Origin: Streptomyces sp. NBC_00525
GTDB taxonomy: Bacteria; Actinomycetota; Actinomycetes; Streptomycetales; Streptomycetaceae
Assembly (NCBI RefSeq): GCF_036346595.1
Contig: NZ_CP107834.1
Coordinates: 5,580,001 to 5,644,000 of the forward strand
Direction: 5' to 3'
Length of the DNA: 64,000 bases
Shown: positions 36,203 to 46,332 of the stretch, piece after piece
Position numbering within the stretch: the stretch's first letter is position 1
Layout of the letters: each line of letters opens with the position of its first letter
Notes under the pieces: model-generated
What the model was told of the DNA's origin: nothing
Seen by the model: only the letters and a program-made list of their open reading frames with translations
Databases searched by the model: none
Position numbers and translations under genes: made by a program

Positions 36203-36400
36203 GCGCCGGCTCTCTTCGTCCCTGCCTGAAGATCCCCTGCCACCCGCACCCGCCCGCGCGGTGGCAGCGGCCTCCCGGCAGAGCGGCGACCCCGGCGGGG
36301 AGTGCTCCGCAGTCGCTGGGGCGACGCTATCAAGGACCGGACCGCACCGGGTGGGGCCCGGACCCCAACTGCCCGCCGCGCCGGCGGCCCTGACGCCGTA

Positions 36401-37021
36401 CTACTCGAACCGTGAGGTGTCGCCGGCTCCCCTGCGTACGATCTCCAGGTCGCCGTTGGAGAAGTCGATGACGGTGGTGGGCTCGGTGCCGCAGTCGCCG
36501 GAGTCGAGGACGATGTCCACCTCGTGGTCGAGGCGCTCCTTGATCTCCCAGCCCTGCGTCAGCGGCTCCTCCTCGTCGGGCAGCAACAGCGTGCTGGAGA
36601 GCAGCGGTTCGCCCAGTTCGGCCAGGAGGGCCTGGACGACGGGGTGGGACGGGATGCGGACGCCGACCGTTTTCTTCTTCGGGTGCAGCAGCTGGCGGGG
36701 CACCTCCTTCGTCGCCGGCAGGATGAAGGTGTACTGGCCGGGCGTCGCCGACTTGACGGTGCGGAACACGTCGTTGTCGATGTGCACGAACTGCCCGAGC
36801 TGGGCGAAGTTCTGACACATCAGCGTGAAGTGGTGACGGTCGTCGAGATGGCGGACGGCCCGGATGCGTGCCAGCCCGTCACGGTTGCCCAGCTGGCACC
36901 CGAGCGCGTAGCAGGAGTCCGTGGGGTACGCGACGAGCGCGCCGGAACGGATGTTCTCGGCCACGTTGGTGATGGTGCGGTGCTGGGGATTTTCGGGGTG
37001 TACGTCGAAATACTTCGCCAT
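36401..37021 (-). CDS. Sua5/YciO/YrdC family protein
   Basis: Protein of 206 residues with the YrdC-like core: GALVAYPTDSCYALGCQLG, LIRAVRHLDDRHHFTLMCQ-type nucleotide region and TVGVRIPSHPVVQALL. Family members make threonylcarbamoyl-AMP for the tRNA t6A modification. Length and the C-terminal region fit the YciO branch, whose activity is weaker and role less clear than TsaC/Sua5. A second, longer Sua5 usually exists in Streptomyces. ATG at 37021 is divergent from the MarR gene across 138 bp. Confidence 0.85.
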   Translation of the reverse strand: MAKYFDVHPENPQHRTITNVAENIRSGALVAYPTDSCYALGCQLGNRDGLARIRAVRHLDDRHHFTLMCQNFAQLGQFVHIDNDVFRTVKSATPGQYTFILPATKEVPRQLLHPKKKTVGVRIPSHPVVQALLAELGEPLLSSTLLLPDEEEPLTQGWEIKERLDHEVDIVLDSGDCGTEPTTVIDFSNGDLEIVRRGAGDTSRFE

Positions 37022-37099
37022 CCGCCGAGTCTACGGCGGGCCCCGCACCGCTTGTGCGTCATACATACTCCATGCATCGTGCACACATTCCGTGGTATA

Positions 37100-37109
37100 T
37101 CTGTACAGA
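37100..37109. promoter_or_regulatory. Palindrome before the MarR gene
   Basis: TCTGTACAGA is a perfect 10-bp palindrome inside the AT-rich part of the 138-bp divergent gap, 50 bp before the regulator start. MarR proteins often repress their own promoter through such dyads; the link is inferred. Confidence 0.4.
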
Positions 37110-37159
37110 GAGGTCGCGTTCCGGCGGAGGAGGCGTACCGCAGTCGTAGGGAGCCGCGC

Positions 37160-37606
37160 GTGGACGAGCCTGTGGACCGGATCGAGTTCGAGACGATGCT
37201 GCTCGGCCGGCACATGAGTCTGATCACCTCGCGGGGCGACGGCCGGCTCGACCGCAGCGCCTACATCCTGCTCAGCCGCATCCGGGCCCAGGGCCCGATG
37301 TCCATCGGCCAGTTGCGCGACGCCTTCGGCCTGGACACCTCCACGCTCAACCGGCAGAGCGCCGCCATGCTCCGGGCCGGTGTCGTGGACCGCATCCCCG
37401 ACCCGGACGGCGGCATCGCCCGCAAGTTCGCCATCACGGACGAGGGCGAGCGCCGGCTCGACAAGGACCGCGCGGAGAACCGGGAGGGCCTGCGGCGGGT
37501 CCTCGCCGACTGGACCCCGGAGGAGGCCGCCCGCTTCGCCGAAGGGCTGGCCCGCCTCAACCGCGACATCGAACGGCTCGACGGACGGCCCTGGCCCCGC
37601 GACTGA
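37160..37606 (+). CDS. MarR-family transcriptional regulator
   Basis: Protein of 148 residues with a winged helix: RSAYILLSRIRAQGPMSIGQLRDAFGLDTSTLNRQSAAML, wing VDRIPDPDGGIARKFAITDEG, and a C-terminal dimerisation helix ending ERLDGRPWPRD. It starts at GTG 37160 after GGGAG. It could control itself, the divergent YciO gene, or the downstream tdh-kbl operon 272 bp away; the ligand is unknown. Confidence 0.88.
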   Translation: MDEPVDRIEFETMLLGRHMSLITSRGDGRLDRSAYILLSRIRAQGPMSIGQLRDAFGLDTSTLNRQSAAMLRAGVVDRIPDPDGGIARKFAITDEGERRLDKDRAENREGLRRVLADWTPEEAARFAEGLARLNRDIERLDGRPWPRD

Positions 37607-37878
37607 GACCGGCCGGCGAATGGGGCGTGGGTGAAGGAGCGGGTCCGGGTGCGCGCGGCGTGAAGCGGAGCTGCGGTCCCGTTTAAGAAATCCTCGATGG
37701 ACCCGGGGCGCGGGGTACGGCAGATTTCTCCGTGACGGCGGAGGATGGTGCGCGGCAGCCGGTGCGAGCGCGCTGCCATGCCGTCCCTCTCATTCTTCCC
37801 CCGGGGCCGCAGGCCTGCTCGAACATGCCCGCGGCTCGGGGGAGCACCACGCCGCACCAGGTACAGGGAGCCGCAGCC

Positions 37879-38907
37879 GTGAAGGCACTCGTCAAGCAGA
37901 AGGCAGAGCCCGGACTCTGGCTGATGGACGTCCCCGAGCCGGAGACCGGCCCCGGCGACGTACTGATCAAGGTGCTGCGCACCGGCATCTGCGGAACCGA
38001 CCTGCACATCCGCGACTACGACGGCTGGGCGCGGCAGGCCGTCACCACCCCGCTGATCCTCGGACACGAGTTCGTCGGGGAGGTCGCCGCGGTCGGCGCG
38101 GACGTCGTCGACATCGCGGTGGGCGACCTGGTCAGCGGCGAGGGCCACCTCGTCTGCGGCAAGTGCCGCAACTGCCTGGCCGGCCGCCGCCACCTCTGCC
38201 GCTCCACCCTCGGCCTCGGCGTCGGCCGCGACGGGGCCTTCGCCGAGTACGTCGCGCTGCCCGCGTCCAACGTGTGGGTGCACCGGGTCCGGGTCGACCT
38301 CGACGTCGCCGCGATCTTCGACCCGTTCGGCAACGCCGTGCACACCGCGCTGTCCTTCCCGCTGGTCGGCGAGGACGTCCTGATCACCGGCGCCGGACCG
38401 ATCGGCATCATGGCCGCCGCCGTCGCCAAGCACGCCGGCGCCCGCAACGTCGTCATCACCGACGTCAGCGAGGCCCGCCTCGACCTGGCCCGCAAGGTCG
38501 GCGTCAGCCTCGCCCTCAACGTCGCCGAGCAGACCATCGAGGACGGCCAGCGCGAGCTGGGCCTGCGCGAGGGCTTCGACATCGGCCTGGAGATGTCCGG
38601 CCGCCCCGAGGCGATGCGCGACATGCTCGCCAACATGACGCACGGCGGCCGCATCGCCATGCTCGGACTCCCCGCCGAGGAGTTCGCCGTGGACTGGGCC
38701 CGGATCGTCACCTCGATGATCACGATCAAGGGCATCTACGGCCGTGAGATGTACGAGACCTGGTACGCCATGTCCGTGCTGCTGGAGGGCGGCCTCGACC
38801 TCGCCCCCGTGATCACCGGCCGGTACGGCTACCGCGACTTCGAGGCGGCCTTCGACGACGCGGCGAGCGGCCGCGGCGGCAAGGTCATCCTCGACTGGAC
38901 CGCCTGA
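37879..38907 (+). CDS. tdh: L-threonine 3-dehydrogenase
   Basis: Zinc-dependent medium-chain dehydrogenase oxidising L-threonine with NAD to 2-amino-3-ketobutyrate. It has 342 residues, the usual size (about 341). Catalytic-zinc region [15 protein letters not shown] and GHEFVGEV; structural-zinc cysteines in [16 protein letters not shown]; Rossmann motif [12 protein letters not shown]. The GTG at 37879 follows AGGGAG by 8 nt. kbl follows after 26 bp and uses the product. Confidence 0.95.
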   Translation: MKALVKQKAEPGLWLMDVPEPETGPGDVLIKVLRTGICGTDLHIRDYDGWARQAVTTPLILGHEFVGEVAAVGADVVDIAVGDLVSGEGHLVCGKCRNCLAGRRHLCRSTLGLGVGRDGAFAEYVALPASNVWVHRVRVDLDVAAIFDPFGNAVHTALSFPLVGEDVLITGAGPIGIMAAAVAKHAGARNVVITDVSEARLDLARKVGVSLALNVAEQTIEDGQRELGLREGFDIGLEMSGRPEAMRDMLANMTHGGRIAMLGLPAEEFAVDWARIVTSMITIKGIYGREMYETWYAMSVLLEGGLDLAPVITGRYGYRDFEAAFDDAASGRGGKVILDWTA

Positions 38908-38933
38908 CCTCCTCACCTCTTTAAGGAACCGGC

Positions 38934-40127
<1,194 letters not shown>

Positions 40128-40141
40128 GCGCGGTCCCCAGC

Positions 40142-40174
40142 GGTCGCGGGGGCGGTCAGGGCGCCCCCGCGACC
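40142..40174 (+). terminator. Hairpin after kbl
   Basis: 40142-40154 and 40162-40174 are exact 13-bp inverted complements around GTCAGGG, 14 bp after the stop. Confidence 0.8.
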
Positions 40175-40213
40175 TGGCCCGGAGCACCGCCGCGACCTGG
40201 GACAATGGGGCGC

Positions 40214-41113
40214 ATGATCGATGCACGGCGGCTGCGTGTCCTGCGCGCCGTGGCGGACCACGGCACGGTGACCGCCGCGGCCGCCGCCCTGTACCTGACC
40301 CCGTCCGCCGTCTCCCAGCAGCTCGCCGCCCTGGAGCAGGAGACCGGCCACCGGCTCGTCGAACGCGGCTCGCGCGGCGCCCGCCTCACCCCGGCCGGCG
40401 ACATCCTGCTCACCCACACCAACGCGGTGCTCGCCCAGCTGGAGCGGGCGGAGGCCGAACTGGCCGCGTACGGCTCCGGCGAGGCCGGTACGGTCACGGT
40501 CGCCGCGTTCGCCACCGGCATCGAACACGTCGTCGCCCCGGCGGTCGCCGCGCTGAGCCGGAGCGCGCCCGGCATCCGGGTGCGCGTACAGGACGCCGAG
40601 GGCGACGCCAGCGTGCCGATGGTGCTGGACCGGCAGGTCGATGTGGCCGTCGCCGTCGAGTACCGGGGCGCACCCGGCGAGGACGACCGCCGGCTCACCC
40701 GCGTACCGCTGTACTCGGAGCCGTTCGACGCGGTCCTGCCGGTCGGGCACCGGCTGGCCGGACAGGAGCAGGTGGCCGTCGCCGAACTGGCCAAGGACGC
40801 CTGGATCGGGCCCTATCCGGGCAACCCCTGCCACGACGTGGTGGTCCTGGCCTGCGAGTACGCCGGATTCGCCCCGAACCTCGAACACTCGTCGGACGAC
40901 TTCCACGCGGTGGTCGCGCTCGCCGGCGCGGAAGCCGGAGTGGCGCTGGTGCCGCGCACCGCGCTGCGGGGCATGCCGCTGACCGGGGTGGTGGTCCGCC
41001 CGGTCCGGGACACCGCGCCGACCCGCCGGGTGTTCGCGGCGGTACGCCGGGGCGCCGAGGCCCATCCGCTGATCGCCCCCGTACTGGACGCCCTGGCCGG
41101 CGCGGCCACCTGA
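40214..41113 (+). CDS. LysR-family transcriptional regulator
   Basis: Protein of 299 residues. The N-terminal winged HTH (IDARRLRVLRAVADHGTVTAAAAALYLTPSAVSQQLAAL) is followed by a periplasmic-binding-like effector domain. The start is ATG at 40214. Its own gene context (after tdh-kbl, before an M24 peptidase, all on + strand) does not show the usual divergent target, so the regulon is unknown. Confidence 0.9.
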   Translation: MIDARRLRVLRAVADHGTVTAAAAALYLTPSAVSQQLAALEQETGHRLVERGSRGARLTPAGDILLTHTNAVLAQLERAEAELAAYGSGEAGTVTVAAFATGIEHVVAPAVAALSRSAPGIRVRVQDAEGDASVPMVLDRQVDVAVAVEYRGAPGEDDRRLTRVPLYSEPFDAVLPVGHRLAGQEQVAVAELAKDAWIGPYPGNPCHDVVVLACEYAGFAPNLEHSSDDFHAVVALAGAEAGVALVPRTALRGMPLTGVVVRPVRDTAPTRRVFAAVRRGAEAHPLIAPVLDALAGAAT

Positions 41114-41215
41114 ACCGGACGCCCGGCCCCCGCCACCGGCACCCCCGGATCGCTCGCGGGCGCCCCGCCCGGCGGGCAGGATGGGAGGGCCGTCGTGTGC
41201 CTTCAGGAGGTCCGC

Positions 41216-42346
41216 ATGTCCAGCTCCAGCCAGCCCGTGCCGTTCACCGCCGACGACTACCGGGAGCGGATGGCCAGGGCCGCCGAGAGCGCCGCCGAGG
41301 CCGGGCTCGCCGGGGTACTCGTCGCGCCCGGCCCCGACCTCGTCCACCTGACGGGCTACCGGCCGACCGCGATCACCGAACGCCTCACGCTGCTCGTCCT
41401 CGCGGCGGGCCGGGAGCCCGTCCTCGTCGTGCCCACGCTGGAGGCGCCGGACGCGGCGCAGGCCGTGGGCGCCCCCGCGCTGACCCTGCGGGACTGGACG
41501 GACGGCAAGGACCCGTACGCCGTCACCGCCCCGCTGCTCGACGCCCGGGGCCGGTTCGCGATCAGCGACAACGCCTGGGCCATGCACCTCATCGGCCTCC
41601 AGCAGCGGCTGCCCGACACCTCCTACGCCTCGCTCACCGAAGCGCTGCCCATGCTGCGCGCCGTGAAGGACGCCCATGAGCTGGCCCGGCTCGCCGCCGC
41701 CGGGGCCGCCGCCGACGCCACGTACGAGGAGATCCTCAAGGTCCGCTTCTCCGGCCGGAAGGAGACCGAAGTCGCCGCCGACCTGGCCCGGCTGCTCACC
41801 GAGCACGGGCACTCCCAGGTCGACTTCACGGTCGTCGGCTCCGGGCCCAACGGGGCCAACCCGCACCACGAGGCGGGCGACCGCACCATCGAGCACGGCG
41901 ACATGGTCGTCCTCGACTTCGGCGGCCTCAAGCACGGCTACGGCTCCGACACCTCCCGCACCGTCCACGTCGGCGAGCCCACCGCCGAGGAGCAGCGGGT
42001 CCACGACATCGTGCGCGCCGCCCAGCAGGCCGGCTGCGAGGCGGTCCGCCCCGGCGTCGCCTGCCAGGAGATCGACCGGGCCGCCCGCGCCGTCATCACC
42101 GAGGCCGGCTACGGCGAACGCTTCATCCACCGCACCGGCCACGGCATCGGCGTCACCACCCACGAGCCGCCGTACATGATCGAGGGCGAGGAGCGGCCGC
42201 TGGTGCCCGGCATGTGCTTCTCGGTGGAGCCCGGCATCTATCTGCCGGGCCGCTTCGGCGTCCGCATCGAGGACATCGTGACCGTCACCGAGGACGGCGG
42301 GCGCCGCCTCAACGCCACCGCCCGCGAACTGGCGATCGTGGAGTGA
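41216..42346 (+). CDS. Xaa-Pro aminopeptidase / M24 family metallopeptidase
   Basis: Protein of 376 residues. Creatinase-like N-terminal domain (about 1-150), then the pita-bread catalytic domain with the five metal ligands in VVLDFGG, GYGSDTSRT, TGHGIGV, FSVEPGIYL and VRIEDIV. It removes N-terminal residues preceding proline, or acts as a prolidase; no signal peptide, so cytoplasmic. ATG at 41216 follows CAGGAGG. Convergent with treZ, 6 bp apart. Confidence 0.92.
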   Translation: MSSSSQPVPFTADDYRERMARAAESAAEAGLAGVLVAPGPDLVHLTGYRPTAITERLTLLVLAAGREPVLVVPTLEAPDAAQAVGAPALTLRDWTDGKDPYAVTAPLLDARGRFAISDNAWAMHLIGLQQRLPDTSYASLTEALPMLRAVKDAHELARLAAAGAAADATYEEILKVRFSGRKETEVAADLARLLTEHGHSQVDFTVVGSGPNGANPHHEAGDRTIEHGDMVVLDFGGLKHGYGSDTSRTVHVGEPTAEEQRVHDIVRAAQQAGCEAVRPGVACQEIDRAARAVITEAGYGERFIHRTGHGIGVTTHEPPYMIEGEERPLVPGMCFSVEPGIYLPGRFGVRIEDIVTVTEDGGRRLNATARELAIVE

Positions 42347-42352
42347 CGCCGG

Positions 42353-44113
42353 TCAGCCGTCGGCCAGCACCACGCAGGACTCGGGCGGCAGGCGCAGCAC
42401 CCCGTCCGGGCCCGGCGGGTCCACCGGCAGCCATGCCGCCAGCACCCGCCCCGGACCGCCCCGGTGCCGGCCGCCGCCCAGCGGGATCGCGGCCGGCTTC
42501 GCGTCCAGGTTGACCGCGATCCGCAGATCGCCCCGGCGCACCGCCAGCCAGCGCGCCGCGTCGTCGTACGCGGCCTTCACGCTCGCCAGGTCCGGGTCGC
42601 GCAGGTCCGGCAGGGTGCGGCGCAGGGCGATCAGCTCCCGGTACCAGGCGAGCAGCCGGCCGTGCGGTTCGCGGCCCGGCTCCGCCCAGTCCAGGCAGGA
42701 GCGGGCGCGGGTGGCCGGGTCCTGCGGGTCCGGGATGTCCTCCTGCGCCCAGCCGTGCGCCCCGAACTCCCGCCGTCTGCCGGTGCGCACGGCCTCCGCC
42801 AGCTCCGGGTCCGTGTGGTCGGTGAAGAACTGCCACGGGGTGCGCGCGCCCCATTCCTCGCCCATGAACAGCATCGGGGTGAAGGGGCCGGTCAGCACGA
42901 GCGCCGCCGCGCAGGCCAGCAGACCGGGGGAGAGGGAGGCGGCGAGCCGGTCGCCGAGGGCCCGGTTGCCGATCTGGTCGTGGGTCTGGGCGTAGCCGAC
43001 GAAGCGGTGGGCCGCGGTGCGGGTGACGTCCACGGGGCGGCCGTGCGTACGCCCCCGGAAACTGGAGTACGTGCCGTCGTGGAAGAAGGCGCGCGTCATC
43101 GTCTTGGCGAGACCGGCCAGCGGGGCGGCCGCGAAGTCCGCGTAGTAGCCCTGCGCCTCACCGGTGAGCGCGGTGTGCAGGCAGTGGTGGAAGTCGTCGT
43201 TCCACTGGGCGTGCAGGCCGAGCCCGCCCTCCTCGCGGGGGGTCGTGGTGCGCGGGTCGCACAGATCGGACTCGGCGATCAGCGGCAGCGGGCGCCCCAG
43301 CTCCGCCGAGAGCGCGTCCACCGCTGCGGACAGCTCCTCCAGGAAGGTCAGCGCGCGGGTGTCGGCGAGCGCGTGCACCGCGTCCAGCCGCAGCCCGTCC
43401 AGCCGGTAGTCCCGCAGCCAGGCCAGCGCGCTGCCCAGCAGGAACGCCCGCACCTCGTCGGAGCCCGGCGCGTCCAGATTGACCGCCGCGCCCCACGGGG
43501 TGTGGTGCGTCTCGGTGAAGTACGGGCCGAACAGCGGGAGGTAGTTGCCGGACGGGCCCAGATGGTTGTGGACCACGTCCAGGACGACGGCGAGCCCCAG
43601 CCCGTGCGCCGTGTCGACAAAGCGCTTCAGCCCTTCGGGGCCGCCGTACGGCTCGTGCACGGCCCACAGCGACACTCCCTCGTACCCCCAGCCGTGCACC
43701 CCGGGGAACGGGCAGACCGGCATCAGCGACACATGGGTGACCCCCAGCTCCGCCAGATGCCCCAGCCGGGCCGCCGCCGCCTCGAAGGTGCCCTCGCCGG
43801 TGAAGGTGCCGATGTGCAGCTCGTACAGGACCGCGCCGGGCAGGGCGCGCCCCGCCCAGTCGGAGCGCCAGACGTACGCGTCGTGGTCGACCACCGCCGA
43901 CTCGCCGTCCGGCCCGTCCGGCTGGCGGCGCGAACGGGGGTCGGGGCGCACCGGGCCGCCGTCGAGGGCGAAGCCGTACCGGTCGCCGTCCGCGGCCTCC
44001 GCCTCGGCGGTCCACCAGCCGGGGCGGTCCGGATCGGGCTCCATCGGCTGCGACCCGTCCCGCAGCCGCAGCGCGGCCGATCCCGCGTCCGGTGCCCATA
44101 CCTCGAACAACAT
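42353..44113 (-). CDS. treZ: Malto-oligosyltrehalose trehalohydrolase
   Basis: GH13 enzyme releasing trehalose from malto-oligosyltrehalose. 586 residues. N-terminal beta-sandwich FEVWAPDAGSAALRL; catalytic regions VVLDVVHNHLGPSGNYLP, GLRLDAVHALAD (nucleophile Asp), LIAESDLCDPR (acid Glu) and AQTHDQIGNRALGDRL. It works with TreY, encoded 5.8 kb away in the same direction. ATG at 44113; divergent from the beta-glucosidase gene. Confidence 0.96.
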   Translation of the reverse strand: MLFEVWAPDAGSAALRLRDGSQPMEPDPDRPGWWTAEAEAADGDRYGFALDGGPVRPDPRSRRQPDGPDGESAVVDHDAYVWRSDWAGRALPGAVLYELHIGTFTGEGTFEAAAARLGHLAELGVTHVSLMPVCPFPGVHGWGYEGVSLWAVHEPYGGPEGLKRFVDTAHGLGLAVVLDVVHNHLGPSGNYLPLFGPYFTETHHTPWGAAVNLDAPGSDEVRAFLLGSALAWLRDYRLDGLRLDAVHALADTRALTFLEELSAAVDALSAELGRPLPLIAESDLCDPRTTTPREEGGLGLHAQWNDDFHHCLHTALTGEAQGYYADFAAAPLAGLAKTMTRAFFHDGTYSSFRGRTHGRPVDVTRTAAHRFVGYAQTHDQIGNRALGDRLAASLSPGLLACAAALVLTGPFTPMLFMGEEWGARTPWQFFTDHTDPELAEAVRTGRRREFGAHGWAQEDIPDPQDPATRARSCLDWAEPGREPHGRLLAWYRELIALRRTLPDLRDPDLASVKAAYDDAARWLAVRRGDLRIAVNLDAKPAAIPLGGGRHRGGPGRVLAAWLPVDPPGPDGVLRLPPESCVVLADG

Positions 44114-44252
44114 GCGGCGCTCCTCGCTTCCGGGGCCGCGGTCCGCTGAAGCTCTGGATCGGGGCCGACACCGGCGATTAAGGTCTGGAACTGATCACTG
44201 CCCTGTCGGGTTCTGTCCTACGCACCCCCTACCTACGGCTGTGGAGGCCGAG

Positions 44253-45605
44253 ATGACCGTGCCGCTCTTCCCGCCCGGATTCCTTTGGGGAGCCTCCGCG
44301 TCCGCGTTCCAGACCGAGGGCGCCGCCGACGCCGAGGGCAAGGGCCCCTCCGGCTGGGACGCCTTCGCCGCGCAGCCCGGACGCATCAAGGACGGCACCG
44401 ACACCAGCCGGGGCACCGGCTTCCACCGGCACTACCGGGAGGACGTCGCCCTGCTGGCCGGGCTGGGCGCCGACGCCTTCCGCTTCTCGGTGAGCTGGCC
44501 GCGCGTCGTCCCCGGCGGCAGCGGCCCGGTCAACCCGCAGGGGCTGGACTTCTACGACCGGCTCGTGGACGAGCTGTGCGCCCACGGCATCACCCCGGCG
44601 CCCACCCTCTACCACTGGGACACTCCGCTCCCGCTGGACGAGGAGGGCGGCTGGCTCAACCGCGACACGGCCTACCGCTTCGCCGAGTACGCGGGCATCG
44701 TCGCCGAACGCCTCGCCGACCGCGTACCCATGTGGATCACCCTCAACGAACCCGCCGAGGTCACCCTGCTGGGGTACGCGCTCGGCGAGCACGCCCCCGG
44801 CCGCACCCTCCTGTTCGACGCGCTGCCCGCCGCCCACCACCAGCTCCTCGCCCACGGTCTGGCCGTACGCGCGCTGCGCGCGGCGGGCGCCGACAACATC
44901 GGCATAGCCGTCTCGCACTCGCCGGTCTGGACGGCCGGGGAGTCCGAGGAGGACCGCTTCGCCGCCGGGCTGTACGACACCCTCACCAACCGGCTCTTCG
45001 CCGACCCGCTGCTCACCGGCCGCTACCCGGACGAGAACGTCGCCGCCCTGATGCCGGGCGCGGTCGAGGACGACCTGCGGACCATCTCCGCCCGGATCGA
45101 CTGGTACGGCGTCAACTACTACAACCCGACCCTCGTCGGCGCGCCCGCGCCCGACGCGCTCGCATCGTTCGCCGGCTTCGGCGTGCCCGAGGGCCTGCCG
45201 TTCGGCATCCGGGAGATCGAGGGCTACGAGAAGACCGACTTCGGCTGGCCCGTCGTCCCGGACGGGCTGCGCGAGACCCTCGTACAGCTGCGGGAGCGCT
45301 ACGGCGAGCTGCTGCCGCCGGTCTACATCACCGAGAACGGCTGCGCGGTGGACGAGCCGGCCGCGGACAGCCGCCGGATCGCCTTCCTCGACGGGCATCT
45401 GCGGGCGTTGCGGGAGGCGATCGACGCGGGCGTGGACGTACGCGGCTACTTCACCTGGTCGCTCACCGACAACATCGAGTGGACCGAGGGCGCCAGCAAG
45501 CGCTTCGGGCTCGTGCACATCGACTACGAGACGCTGCGCCGCACCCCGAAGGACTCCTACACCTGGTACCGCGACCTCATCAGGGCCCAGCGGCCGGCGG
45601 ACTGA
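44253..45605 (+). CDS. GH1 beta-glucosidase
   Basis: Retaining GH1 enzyme of 450 residues. N-terminal signature FPPGFLWGASASAFQTEGA, acid/base E166 in ITLNEPAEV, nucleophile E361 in YITENG, and substrate residues in QTEGA and ALYHWD-like TLYHWDTPLP. No signal peptide, so it hydrolyses imported beta-glucosides such as cellobiose in the cytoplasm. ATG at 44253 follows GGAGG. No sugar-ABC genes are adjacent, unlike the typical cebEFG-bglC arrangement. A hairpin follows. Confidence 0.93.
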   Translation: MTVPLFPPGFLWGASASAFQTEGAADAEGKGPSGWDAFAAQPGRIKDGTDTSRGTGFHRHYREDVALLAGLGADAFRFSVSWPRVVPGGSGPVNPQGLDFYDRLVDELCAHGITPAPTLYHWDTPLPLDEEGGWLNRDTAYRFAEYAGIVAERLADRVPMWITLNEPAEVTLLGYALGEHAPGRTLLFDALPAAHHQLLAHGLAVRALRAAGADNIGIAVSHSPVWTAGESEEDRFAAGLYDTLTNRLFADPLLTGRYPDENVAALMPGAVEDDLRTISARIDWYGVNYYNPTLVGAPAPDALASFAGFGVPEGLPFGIREIEGYEKTDFGWPVVPDGLRETLVQLRERYGELLPPVYITENGCAVDEPAADSRRIAFLDGHLRALREAIDAGVDVRGYFTWSLTDNIEWTEGASKRFGLVHIDYETLRRTPKDSYTWYRDLIRAQRPAD

Positions 45606-45633
45606 CGGGCCGTCCCCGGCAACCGTGCGGAGC

Positions 45634-45661
45634 GACCGCCCCCGGATATCCGGAGGCGGTC
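45634..45661 (+). terminator. Hairpin after the beta-glucosidase gene
   Basis: 45634-45647 pairs with 45648-45661 (14 positions, one mismatch), the loop being the GATATC centre. Confidence 0.6.
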
Positions 45662-45734
45662 CCGTGCAGGTCAGGAGGGGCGGATGGGCCGCCCGTTCTG
45701 GACACTTCGGGGCCGTCGGGCCGACAATCGGTGG

Positions 45735-46301
45735 GTGACGTCCCCGTTCGAGTTCCACACGCCCACCGCGCGCCTGTCCGACGCGCAGCGCGACCGTGTT
45801 CTCGGTGTGCTCAGGGAGGGCGCGGCCCAGGGCAAGCTCTCCCAGGACACCTTCATGCGGCGCATGGAGGTGGCGCTGACGACCAGCCGCCCCGAGGAGC
45901 TGGAGGCCCTCACCAGGGACCTGGAGCGCGAAGGCCGCTGGTCGCGCGGGCTGTTGCGGGTCGTGGGCGGGATCTCGGGCTTCCCGGAGCGGATTCGCCG
46001 GGCGTGGCGGGCGGAGCGGCTGCCCAAGCTGCTGCTGCCGGCCCCCAGCCCGCATCCCCTGCTCATCGGCCGCGATCCCGGCAACGGACTTCGCCTCACC
46101 CACGAGACGGTCTCCCGGATGCACGCGGAGCTGACCGCGCAGGGCGACCGCTGGCTGCTGCGCGACCTCGGCTCGACCAACGGCACCTGCGTCAACGGGC
46201 AGCGCGTCACCGGCACCGTCCCGGTGCGCGAGGGGGACCAGGTCAGCTTCGGCCGCATGATGTTCCGGCTCTCCGCCCCCGCGCTCCCGCCGCCCGCCTG
46301 A
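45735..46301 (+). CDS. DUF1707-FHA domain protein
   Basis: Protein of 188 residues. The N-terminal DUF1707/SHOCT-like segment (about 12-65: LSDAQRDRVLGVLREGAAQGKLSQDTF) is followed by a basic linker and a C-terminal FHA domain (about 108-180) with IGRDPGNGLRL, VSRMHAEL and LRDLGSTNGT, the phosphothreonine-binding loop residues intact. Most DUF1707 proteins are membrane proteins; here no membrane segment is present. It probably binds a Ser/Thr-kinase substrate; no kinase is adjacent. GTG at 45735 is preferred to ATG at 45684, which lies close to the upstream hairpin. Confidence 0.87.
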   Translation: MTSPFEFHTPTARLSDAQRDRVLGVLREGAAQGKLSQDTFMRRMEVALTTSRPEELEALTRDLEREGRWSRGLLRVVGGISGFPERIRRAWRAERLPKLLLPAPSPHPLLIGRDPGNGLRLTHETVSRMHAELTAQGDRWLLRDLGSTNGTCVNGQRVTGTVPVREGDQVSFGRMMFRLSAPALPPPA

Positions 46302-46332
46302 GAGGCCGCCGGGCGCCCCAGGACCGGGCGGC